From Trissonchulus latispiculum (lineage: Eukaryota > Nematoda > Enoplea > Enoplida > Ironidae), in the NCBI GenBank assembly GCA_030248195.1, contig JASAND010028112.1, positions 62,001-126,000 of the forward strand: a DNA stretch of 64,000 bases, written 5' to 3'. Below are positions 55,601 through 64,000 of this stretch, piece after piece; position 1 is the first letter of the stretch, and each line of letters opens with the position of its first letter. The position numbers were made by a program, and so were the translations under genes. Below the pieces are notes generated by a model. The model saw nothing but the letters and a program-made list of their open reading frames with translations. It made no database searches and was not told the origin of the DNA.

Positions 55601-58534
55601 CCCACCTCCCTGAAATACAGAAGTTTTTGCATAGGCAAAAGCCAGATATTCTAGCCGGCCATTCTACCATTTTCACTCACATTGTAGGGTTCGCTACCTC
55701 GACCCTACGAACAGTAAATAGAAAATAAGCAAAGATTACTGTTTATGGTAGGAATGTCGACAGAGGAAATGGACAGCTGGTACTTCAAGTTGATTATCAC
55801 AGGCAGAACAGCGAGAAACTTGGAAAACTTGACCACTACAAAATAGCAAAAATGGCTACCACCATTAAGCAAGATAATTTTGGATATATGGAATGATATG
55901 AAATTGAATACAGAACAAACTAAACATATACATATTTGGAAGGCAATCAATCATAGCAAACTATAGCTAGAATTGCCTATACTAGCCTTTCAGGCCGTCT
56001 CGTCTACCAAACTGGCAGAGGACCCCTGGGCATCCTCCCTTATCGTGGCGTAAATTGGTTGGAAGGAATCTGTGGTGCACACGCGTGGTAACAATTCCAA
56101 AATTTCTTGCTCTGGAAAAAGTGTGCTATTGCCAGTATCTGAGAAAGAAACCAGGAATCAGGGCAAGTAAAATGTGTTCTCTTCTCATTCGTATAAAATC
56201 TTCATGCCAACCAGGTTTGTAATTTGTTATCTCTACTTCAACGTACTTTGACTTTAAATTATTGACCGTATCTTCCATTTTCTGTAAATCCTCTCGATAT
56301 TTTGCAATCAATGATTCATCTTTGCAAATTCGCTCATTCTCGTCTTTGAGCCATTTAATTAAATAATCCTATAACAATTCAATTACGTAATCAATTCACG
56401 TCGGAATATTAAGAAAACAATCAGCTAAATGATATCTAAAATTCCGCGAAACAAATAATATTAAAAAAAGGCTTCAATAAAGTATAGCAAACAACCTAAA
56501 ATAGCAACATGGTGTTATCATTTCTTGCTGAGGGGTCCATTTTTGGCCGATTTCTCTACCATTTCAGATTTCGCTCATATGCACACATAACGACCTTTGA
56601 GTGGCATATTTTAACGAGTTCTGAAATTAAAGTCGTACGTATCTCTTGCAGCTGTTGAGTAATTTCACCTCAAAGTTGAGGTCTGCCTGTGTTAAACATA
56701 GTAAACTAAAAAAGTGGTGATTTTATTCTTGAACTAAGAGTGTGACAAGCCTCACACTCTTAGTTATTAGGCTGGGGACATCATCTGCACGATAACGGCT
56801 GAGCCGCCCCACAAATTTGACCCCAGTGACCCCCTCCCCCATAAATGAGTACCTAGTACACATTTGTGTACCATCACTCGCTTGTATGTTTATGTGTTGA
56901 GGTCGAAAGTGACCAGCTGCTGATAGAACGTTTTTAGCTTCAACACATAAACATACAAGCGAGTGATGGTACACAAATGTGTCCTAGGTACTCATTTGTG
57001 GGGGGGGTCAATGGGGTCCAATTTGTGGGGGAAGGTAAGCCGTTATCGTGCAGATGATGTCCCAAGCCTAATAACTAAGAGTGTGACGCTTGTCACACTC
57101 TTAGTTATTATAGGGGAGCGCGAGAGCGAAAAACAGAAACACAGAAAATACAGCAAATTCTACAGAAAATAGTCAAAAATAGGCCTAAATATGCTGTTTT
57201 GGGCCATATAGTGGGACGCATACAAGGGTTATCGGGGTCGCTGAACACGATGAGTACAGTCTCAGCTCTGTGCGGTGCTGCATCGTGCTGTACTATTATG
57301 CAGCAACCATAGCACGCTGTCTGCAGACTTACTGTAAACGGCTAAACATATGAAACTTGGTGAAAATTTTAGAAGATAGATAGAACCTAAAAGTGGGAGG
57401 GAATCCAAAGTGGCCTAAAATCGGTGAAAATGCAGTAAAATAGCTACACAAATACTGCTATAACTATGCTAGAAAGTGCTCCAAAATCGAGTTTGAGTGC
57501 CAAAATAGACGATTTTTGACCAAAAAATTCCGGCGACGCCAGAAAAGTTTTGAAAATTTTGACCAAAAATCCTTAAAATTTGGCATTTTCTAGGCACCTT
57601 ATAGTGCGTGGGGCGGGAAGCTCAAAAAAGTGGTGGTTGGGCCGAGTGGGGGGACCCAGACTGGGGGGGGGGGGGGGCAAAAATTGGGGGGGGTCCCCAA
57701 CCCCGCCTTCCCCCCACTAAAAAGCCCAGCTCAACGTCTAGGACCGATGGTTCTGCGAAAATTAAACGGTCACATTTTCCCGTTTCTTACCCATTATTAC
57801 TATGGGATGGGAGACGTGCCCTAACTGGATAATTGCGATAATGGCTTTCCCTCTAGTGTTTGAGGCCGGCCGGGGTTTCACCTGCCGGCTGCCGGCCGGC
57901 CCGGCCGGACCCATCGGCCGGCCGGCCGGCGGCCGGTGAGCTCGTAGGCCGGCCGGTGGCCGGGCCGGCCGGCTACCGGCCTAGAGCAGTTTGCAGTGCA
58001 GTTATTATAACTGGTAAGATATGTATTTTCGGTTTTTATCTTAGAAAAATAGCTCAGCATAGCATAAAAAATTAGCAAAGCTAGATTTGGAGTCCATTTT
58101 CAGCTTAGTTGCTCAATTTTGTAAATTTCTGATTGGTGATTTGTATCCTAGCCGCCGACCGGCCGCCGGCCGGCTTGAGCCGGCCGGCCTCAAACACTAT
58201 TTCCCTCCGAATATCAGCCTACTCAGCCCATCAGCATATCAATCTTTCTTGGAGCAATTGCTCAAAACTATAACCGAGGACTATTCCGAAAAAACATTCA
58301 AAAATGTTGATTGCTATATAAGGTCAATTTACCTTAACAACAAACAGAGTAGCACTCGAACTGTGAGACAGAATTTCCAAAACCATCAACGGTGGTAGGA
58401 TATGCCGGAAATCAATTTCGTTCAGTAATTCCGAAATTCGCTCCACTGGGCAGTTGGGATTTCGGGTGAAAAACCAGAGGGCTGCAATCCACATTTCACG
58501 ATTTCCAGATGCTGCTGAGCTAAATTTATAAGAC
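46666..58534 (-). CDS. VPS11: VPS11, C-terminal six exons (HOPS/CORVET core subunit with RING finger)
   Basis: Minus-strand exons in order: 58333-58534, 56247-56368, 55740-55835, 54959-55018, 54225-54288 and 46666-46851, ending TGA. All phases agree (2 in; 0; 2; 2; 2; 0). The first exon has ILPPLMVLEILSHSSSATL, as in known VPS11 helical repeats. The next is a coiled coil (DYLIKWLKDENE). The RING begins CSACDNQLEVPAVHFLC, RHSYHKH, and finishes with ECPVCLPEYK across an intron. The last exon has MANYFGKGALRNL, matching the conserved DYFGRG region. VPS11 is a core subunit of the CORVET and HOPS complexes that tether endosomes and lysosomes before fusion. The 5' exons lie beyond the right side, past the LINE DNA. 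Introns of 7.4 and 2.0 kb are packed with repeats. Confidence 0.88.
47062..47400. mobile_element. Degraded hAT MITE, relative of 57854-58199
   Basis: It starts TAGTGTTTTAGGCCGGCCGG and shares GGCCTAGAGCAGTTTGCAGT and the following A/T-rich block with the intact copy. The right end has become a G run (47320-47336) and GC-rich DNA without a recognisable terminus. TTGGCC-type repeats just upstream (46940-47055) recall the 21579-25173 family. It lies in the 7.4-kb VPS11 intron. Confidence 0.6.
47693..49019. mobile_element. Foldback element with 335-bp arms
   Basis: 47693-48027 and 48685-49019 are essentially perfect reverse complements, separated by 657 bp. Each arm has four copies of a roughly 65-bp subrepeat (AATGATTGAAACCAGC...CTAGTCAGCGCC). 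The outer ends read ACTAGTAAC/GTTACTAGT. CTAG may be a 4-bp target duplication but is palindromic. It lies in the 7.4-kb VPS11 intron. Confidence 0.85.
49125..49868 (+). repeat. Tandem repeat, six units of about 120-125 bp
   Basis: The units contain GTTTTCTGAGC...ATCTGAGGGGGGG, TAGCGGCACCGCGTGGGTAA and GAATTTGAGCCAGTAAAAGT. They differ mainly in G-run length, a sign of slippage. No genes. Confidence 0.9.
49871..51790 (+). repeat. Satellite, 144-bp monomers in a 576-bp higher-order repeat
   Basis: About 13 monomers, each with AATCGATTTTGGACCGGTCC, CAGGGCGCCACAGGCCGCTG and GTTCGCCTCACCAAGGGCTT. Blocks starting near 50206, 50782 and 51358 are nearly identical at a spacing of 576 bp, that is four monomers, while neighbouring monomers differ. 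The last monomer decays after 51745. Many overlapping frames on both strands here are repeat translations, not genes. Confidence 0.92.
51791..52656. other. Repeat-derived intronic DNA
   Basis: It follows the satellite and includes another CAGGGCGCCACAG remnant (52136-52146), a G run (52279-52292) and an ATTTGCATATCTCAAGATTG block. It contains no gene and lies inside the VPS11 7.4-kb intron. Confidence 0.4.
52657..52682. repeat. Perfect 11-bp stem-loop
   Basis: AGGTAGTGCGC-TAAC-GCGCACTACCT forms a perfect hairpin with a 4-nt loop. It resembles hairpins near Helitron 3' ends, but no CTRR terminus follows within 20 bases. Confidence 0.7.
52790..52985. repeat. TGTTAGACTGTT-rich repeat block
   Basis: ACAGTCTAACAG and AACAGTGTT words on both strands resemble 47445-47600 in the opposite orientation. 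The two blocks flank most of the repeat filling of the VPS11 intron and may be ends of one older element. Confidence 0.4.
53180..53510 (+). repeat. CCCCTTGTGAGAGCGATTTT-type short repeats
   Basis: About seven imperfect copies of ACCCCTTGTG with varied spacing. No gene. The remainder to 54218 is unremarkable VPS11 intron sequence. Confidence 0.5.
56732..57106. mobile_element. Foldback element with hairpin termini
   Basis: Arms 56732-56900 and 56940-57106 are inverted copies around a 39-bp loop. Each terminus is itself a hairpin (CTAAGAGTGTGAC-(4)-GTCACACTCTTAG on the right). A half copy is at 45262-45370. It lies in a VPS11 intron. Confidence 0.8.
57226..57300 (-). repeat. Solitary inverted copy of the 32106-34760 array unit
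   Basis: The minus strand carries CTCATCGTGTTCAGCGACCC and CGATGCAGCACCGCACAG, matching the array unit. The TATATAAG segment is replaced (AACCCTTG). It lies in a VPS11 intron. Confidence 0.65.
57854..58199. mobile_element. hAT MITE with perfect 8-bp target duplication
   Basis: The termini TAGTGTTTGAGGCCGGCCGG and their inverse are followed by extreme GGCCGG-rich subterminal DNA. It is flanked by TTTCCCTC at 57846-57853 and 58200-58207. It is 346 bp long and non-coding, in a VPS11 intron. Confidence 0.92.
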
Positions 58535-59869
58535 CTATGTAAAATTAAAAATGGTACTGAGTCTAGTTTGGGATAACAAAGGTCAGACATAGACAGTAAT
58601 TGGATCAACAAGCGAAATACTAAATAAAATAAGTCCAACCAAAGGTTTCTTTTCAACAAATGCTAATTTAACTCAGGGGGAATCGCTCTTAGGAGTATTT
58701 TTCGACCATCTCCGAGTTTGCGCATTTTTACATTGGGTCCAAGACACGACATACGCGTTTTCCCTAATACTGCTCCTAACACTCTGTAAAGCACTTTAAG
58801 GTCATGCTCCCCTTACATGCATATACAGTTGCAGAAAGTGGAATAATGCCCGATGTTATTCAAATTTTCAGAAAATACATCGAGAATAATAATAAACGTC
58901 CAGTAAAAACACCAGCTTCATAACATCATGTACAGTGAAAAACAAAAATTCGAAGTTCTAACACTATACATTGAAGATTATGCCAAGCGACTATAATCAT
59001 TTCAAAGTTTATTATGTACTCTACAACTTTGCTTTTAGACGTCAGTCTCTCGCTCTTATCGTTTTTAGCAGTGAAGTTTTGAGAAAATTTCGTTCGAAAA
59101 TTGGTTATTTTTGACGCGATCTTGCTTAAAACAAGTTTTGTCGAAATGGTGGCAGTGTACACCACAAGCGAAATCAAAGTTTTCCTCAAATTAACGAGCT
59201 TCGAAAGATGCCCAAATAAGGTTAATTTGAGCCCTGAACACTAAATGAGAGTACTTCTGGTCGAATTACTGATTTTATTAAATCGCGGCCAACATTTTTT
59301 GACCGAGGGTTGCACAACCAATAGGCAGATCTAAAAGATATTTTGCATACAGCATGTTTGGATAACTTGCCCGGCGCGGTTTTTTATTTTTCGCTTTATC
59401 TGCCTCCAATCAAGAGCAATGATTTTCAAAGTTGGATAAGATATCAAATTTTCAGAAAATGCTCAACTTCTGCAGGCTGAAACGACATCTTAACCAATTC
59501 AAAAACCGTCCTTGGCAAATTATCTCAAACACATTGGATATGACCATTAAAAAATTTGGTCAAAAATTGTGGCTACGTTTGGTATGTTTAGGACCAACAC
59601 AAATTAAGCAGAGACGTTTCAATGGCACGAAACGACGCAGAAGACATAGAGCTTCAAATTGATATGTGGCTCAAGTCGTAGTTCTCAATACCGAGGAAGG
59701 TATGTCTTCCAAAGTGGACTGAATGTAAGGGATGCGCGGCCTTAAAGGTGACATATCGACATGTGTTGAAAAAGCTAGGCTAAAAGTTTATATCCAAAAA
59801 ATTTTTCCTGTACGAAAGATTCAGCTTTACAATTACCATCTGCCACAGCTCCAAGGTGAATTGCCTCTC
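58535..59869. other. VPS11 intron or intergenic DNA
   Basis: No further VPS11 exon was recognised. Short frames (for example 59432-59662) have no identifiable similarity. The upstream VPS11 exons are probably beyond the LINE block. Confidence 0.35.
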
Positions 59870-60593
59870 CTGGAGGCCGCTGCAGAATACGCTGTCAGAT
59901 CATTTGCCACTATTAATCCAGCTGAAGAACCTACCCGATCGAGTGGATGATGCTCCGCTAAGCCGCGCTCCGAGGCCCTGCTACAGAAAAGCGGACTGGA
60001 GTGCCTATCAGGCGAAAATAAACAGATGCCTTCAGAACGCCCCCTGCCCTGCCACAGTCGGAGTCCACAAATCAGTAAAATGGTTCAACAGATGCATCAT
60101 CTCTGCATCCAAACGCACAGTCCCGAAAGGAAAAGTTAATCAGCCGGTACCCTGGTGGTGTCCGGAGGCAGAACAGGCAATCCGAACATGCAAAGAGAAG
60201 CTCCTGGCGGCAAGAAGAGACGAAGATCAGCGGCCAGCCTGGATTCAGGCCAAAGGAGAAGCTCTGGATCTGATAAACAGGCTGAAGCAGGAATCTTGGC
60301 AAAGATTTGCAGAACTCAGTGTCAGAACAGATCCTAAACAGGTTTGGTCTGTAATTCACTCAATCGATGGCAAGAAAGGAACTCAATCCAGTGCTGCTAT
60401 TGAAGAGAATGGAAGAGTCATCAGCTGTACTGGCCAAAAAGCAGAAGCCTTCATGAGGCACTATGCCCGGGTCAGCTACAGGAGGCTGTCCTCTCAGCAA
60501 ATAAAGAACAGAAATCGAATCCGGAATCAGCTAAGAAGGAACTGCCAATCCTCTCCAACGATTGCAACCTTTCTGAGGTGGAGAGGATTCTCC
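59870..60593 (+). pseudogene. LINE ORF2 fragment (endonuclease end and linker)
   Basis: It begins near the endonuclease motif SDHLPLLIQL, continues through the linker (WWCPEAEQAIR, WSVIHSIDG) and ends near LSEVERIL in a shifted frame, just before where the RT domain would start. It is truncated at both ends and joined directly to the 5' end of a second LINE. The encoded type is a non-LTR retrotransposon with an apurinic-like endonuclease. It is inactive. Confidence 0.7.
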
Positions 60594-63500
60594 CTGGGAC
60601 CCCCTGGCCCACAAACCCATGGGTGCCCCCTTGGAGCCCGAATTTGCTTTCAAACCCAGGTCCCTCCGGGATCCAATCTGCATGTGGGAAACGCTACCAG
60701 GCCCCCACAGGCTACCCCCAACCCATCCATTCGAGACCAGGGTCGGGTTTTTGTGTAGGGGCGCGCCCAAGCCGGCCGTGCGCTGCCCCTCCTCTGCAGC
60801 AGTAGCTCTTACCTGCCTGCTCCTGCTCCTTATGGCTGGCGACGTACATCCAAACCCAGGACCCTCAAACCGCCCTGTACCGTACCCCTGTGGCGAATGC
60901 CGCACAAACGTTCCGTGGAGTGCTTGGAGCATACAATGTGCTTCATGCAGCCTCTGGTACCACCGTACCTGCGCTGAACTGTCAGTTCCGGAAATAAGGC
61001 AGATAGCGGATGCTGGGTCCCTTTGGACCTGTTGTCACTGTGCAGCTGGAGGCCTGGATATCAACCCTAGTCTTCAACAACCTAGCCCTTCAGCGACCCG
61101 CAACGTGGGATCTCCTGGAAGGAAAAAACCGGACGATGGAAGGCCCAGATCTCGGCAGAACCCCCCTAGCGCTATAGCCCCACAACGCATCAATCTGTTG
61201 CAGTGGAACTGTAGCGATGCGCGTCAAAGGGGTAGCCGAACTTGAAAAGTTTCTGTTTGACTCTGCACAGGCGGGCAATCAAATTGATATCATTCTCCTG
61301 CAAGAATCCCGCCTCCAGCCCAGCCACAACTTCTCTCTAAAGGGATACTCAGTCGTCCGACAGGACCGTGTAAGAGGTCGCAGGAATGCCCAGGATGGAC
61401 CTCCAATTGGTGGAGGTTTAATTACAGCTATCAGAGATGGCCTACCCTACAGCATTGATCCAGGACCATGGACGGCCCCCGATGATGATGTCACTGAAGT
61501 CTTAGTCACTTCAGTCCAACTAGGAGGTAATAAACCTACTATCCTCAGAACGGCCAATGTATATGTTCCCCCCCTTCGCAGTGCAGCTGATGATGACAGG
61601 CAACTGCGCCTGGACCCCTCCCGTCTGCCCAGCGGGCAAAATGCGATAATTTGCGGTGATTTTAATGCTCATTCACCACTATGGGACAACAACATCAGAA
61701 CGGACAAAGTGGGCCGTATTCTAGAGGACTGGATCTTTGACTCAAACCTTATGGCTGCTAACGATGGTTCCCCAACCAGATCTGACTACCGCACCGGTAG
61801 TGAGGCTGCACCTGACGTCACCATCCATCATCTGGCACAAGAGGGTAAAATCTCGTGGACTACTGGACCGGATCTTGGTTCGGATCACCTGCCTATCTTG
61901 ATCTCCCTACATACCCCGTCCGTCAGAATGCAGCCTGTCAGCCAGACCCTCCTTCCGCAAGGCAAACTGGACTGCTTTTGCCAAGGCGGTTGATGAGGAC
62001 CTGTTGGCCAAGGACTACTTCTCGCTAACTAATACCCATGAGGCCAACAAGATCCTGGTTAAATCCATTGTTTCTGCGGCTAAGGCTAATATCCCCTACG
62101 GCAGACGATCTCAGCCCAAGCCGTGGTGGACTGATGAGGTAGAAAATGCCGTCAGGAAGAGACGGGAAGCCAGGAAAAATGCCAGAGTCTCCGACGAACT
62201 CAGAGCCGAATGGATTCGTATTGCTCAGGAAACCAACAATCTGATCAAACGTACGAAGCAGAAATGGTGGCAAGAAGAAGCAGGCCGCCTTTGCTAACAT
62301 GCCGACTCCATTAAGCTGTGGAAAACCATATCAGCAATGGATGGCCGCTATGCTAAGTCAAGTAGTGCAGCCCTGGAGGTTCAGGGTAAGAAGCTGTACT
62401 CTGACAATGATAAAGCCAACTGTTTTGCCAAACAATATGCCTCAGTCAGCAGAATTCGCCTGTCCAAGCAGGACCGTCCCCGGGTCCGGAAAATAATGGA
62501 TCGACACAAACAGAATTGTCCAGAGAATTGTCAAACGTGTGTCCCCTTTTCAACTGGAGAGGTCGACCGTGCCATCAGTTGCATGAAGAAAGGCAGGGCG
62601 GCTGGAGCCGATGGAGTCTATCCAGATTTCCTTCATCACCTCTCTCCCACTGGAAGGCGGGCTCTGAAGCATCTCTTTAACCTTAGCTGGACGACGGGCC
62701 AAATACCTGCTGACTGGAAAAAGCCATAATTATACCCGTGCCGAAGAAAGGGAAACCGCCCAATGATCCTGCTTCATACAGACCGATCAGCCTCACCAGC
62801 TGCCTGGCGAAAACAATGGAGCGCATAATCAAAAATAGGCTCAGCTACATACTCGAATCCACTGGCGCTCTCACTCTGGTACAGGCCGGCTTCCGGTCTC
62901 TTCATTCGACTGAAGACCAAATCCTGCGAATAGTCCAAGACGTGGCGGATGGCTTCCATCAACATCCGCCGAAGCGAACGGTAATGGTCCTGGTCGATTT
63001 TGCCAGGGCATTTGATACTGTATGGAAACATGGTCTACTCTCCAAACTGACTGAAACTGGAATTCCTCCATGTCTGGTCAAGTGGATTGGGCAGTTCCTG
63101 GCGGACCGACGAGCACAGGTGAAAATAGGTGGCTGCCTCAGCAAAAGCCGCCAACTCAGAGCTGGTGTTCCGCAGGGGGCAGTGTTGTCCCCAGTGTTTT
63201 TTTTCGCCGACGGCTTATGTGTAACGTTACACACCTCTCCAAACTTTTTGCTATTTTTCAGAAAAAAGTGTGTAATTACCTAAAAAATCCTAATTTACGA
63301 GCTAAGTTTTGCTTAACACATGTATACACATGGTATATTTTATAGTTAACAAAATTATTCCGTTAAAAAATTATAAGTAACATTTTAACATCTTATTTAC
63401 AGCAATATTTGGAGTTTCACCAAATCAGATCCACAAAATTAAAAAAATTGAGCAGTTACTTCGATGATTTGCATTTATTGGTTTTGACTTGATAGAACGA

Positions 63501-64000
63501 AGGAAAACACCAGTGCACCGAAGGAGCATAATTTTTCGAAAGGCCTCCTGTAGCACAAAACTTGGCGAGGAACCAATTAAATTTTGCTTCATAAGCTGAA
63601 AAATTTTGGTGTGTACGCGTTTTTAATACAAGAACGAACAAATATAGCAAATATAATATGCATATAACTAATATATATATACTTAAATAATACCGAAAAT
63701 AAAATGCAAGACATGGTGCAAAAGGGGGCTCTGGGGGGCGAAGCCCCCCAGAAACGGTAAATATGTGAAAACAAATGAATGAGCATTGGAAAAAGTTCCG
63801 ACCATTTGGTAAAATTTGTCCAAAATTTTGGTGTAACGTTACACAGTCGCCAAAATTTTTTGCTATTTTCCAGAAAAAAGTGTGTAATTACACGCGTTTT
63901 TGAGCAAAAAACACTGGTTGTCCCCTACCCTGTTCACGGTCTACATTAATGACCTGGTGTCCAGGCTGCCGGACGGTATCAGTGTTAGCCTGTTTGCTGA
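60594..64000 (+). pseudogene. Non-LTR retrotransposon (LINE) with 2A-like motif, PHD finger, endonuclease and RT
   Basis: In order: a hydrophobic leader ending in GDVHPNPGP (60838-60864), a PHD-type zinc finger (CGEC ... CASCSLWYHRTC ... CCHC, about 60890-61040), an endonuclease (QWNC, LLQES, GDFNAHSPLWD, LGSDHLP; about 61190-61910), a linker, and an RT (SYRPISLTSC, QAGFR, LVDFARAFDTVW, AGVPQGAVLSP). The RT resumes at 63925 (TLFTVYINDL) and the window ends just before the expected catalytic ADD motif. Frame changes near 61210, 61960 and 62725 and a TAA at 62295-62297 inactivate it. The RT is split by the insertion at 63192-63916. The clade is not certain; it resembles CR1, Jockey and I-group elements. 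Confidence 0.85.
63192..63916. mobile_element. hAT-type insertion in the LINE RT, with perfect 8-bp target duplication
   Basis: The termini CAGTGTTTTTT/AAAAAACACTG are followed by inverted subterminal blocks (GTGTAACGTTACACA and TTTTTGCTATTTT). It is flanked by GTTGTCCC at 63184-63191 and 63917-63924. It contains the CTGGGGGGCGAAGCCCCCCAG hairpin at 63731-63751, linking it to the family at 18304-21555. No transposase. Confidence 0.92.

Noticed and set aside
55990..56138. Minus-strand 49-codon frame after a good acceptor (TTTCTTTCTCAG), ending in TGA
   Set aside because: It lies between VPS11 exons but matches no VPS11 region; the RING exon at 55740-55835 fits the phase of the previous donor. 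An alternative terminal exon cannot be excluded.
56595..56668. Minus-strand exon candidate in phase with the next VPS11 exon
   Set aside because: Known VPS11 proteins join the SSSATLFVVK exon directly to DYLIKW, so this 24-codon piece would be an unexplained insertion, and its acceptor is poor.

Overview
This is eukaryotic DNA from an invertebrate animal, most likely an arthropod. Genes are split by GT-AG introns, intergenic DNA is AT-rich, and much of the window is transposons, foldback repeats and satellites. F-box/LRR gene families of this kind are large in springtails, but that placement is a guess; no species can be assigned from the sequence.

Layout. 1-776: 3' end of an LRR gene. 2636-16543: a 13.9-kb Ty3/gypsy LTR retrotransposon with an intact 1,949-aa Pol, a frameshifted Gag, a tRNA-like gene in its long 3' region and a heavily deleted 3' LTR. 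17047-18303: a broken F-box/LRR gene cut off by a block of hairpin-bearing repeats (18304-21555). 21579-25173: a hAT-type element with other elements nested in it. 28016-38008: a seven-exon two-pore potassium channel (K2P) gene on the + strand, assembled here with matching splice phases to 492 aa. Its 6.3-kb intron 3 holds a 182-bp perfect inverted repeat and an 18-unit tandem array in which 16 units carry a TATA-like box and a GC hairpin. 39171-42658: a hAT element containing a Mutator-like foldback. 43264-43666: two candidate exons of an unknown gene (- strand). 44032-46643: two more TIR elements.

46666-58534 (- strand): the C-terminal six exons of VPS11, including its RING finger. They are scattered over 12 kb because one intron (7.4 kb) has filled with a 335-bp-armed palindrome, a 120-bp tandem repeat and a satellite with a 576-bp higher-order period, and another (2 kb) with a foldback and a hAT MITE. 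59870-64000: two LINE fragments. The second has a 2A-like motif, PHD finger, endonuclease and reverse transcriptase, and is split by a hAT-type insertion with a perfect 8-bp target duplication.

The host genes are unrelated to one another: a putative ubiquitin-ligase adaptor family, a membrane channel and an endolysosomal HOPS/CORVET tethering subunit. The most unusual observations are the K2P gene whose two selectivity filters both depart from the GYG/GFG consensus, and the promoter-plus-hairpin array in its intron. No CRISPR array, operon or other prokaryotic feature is present.
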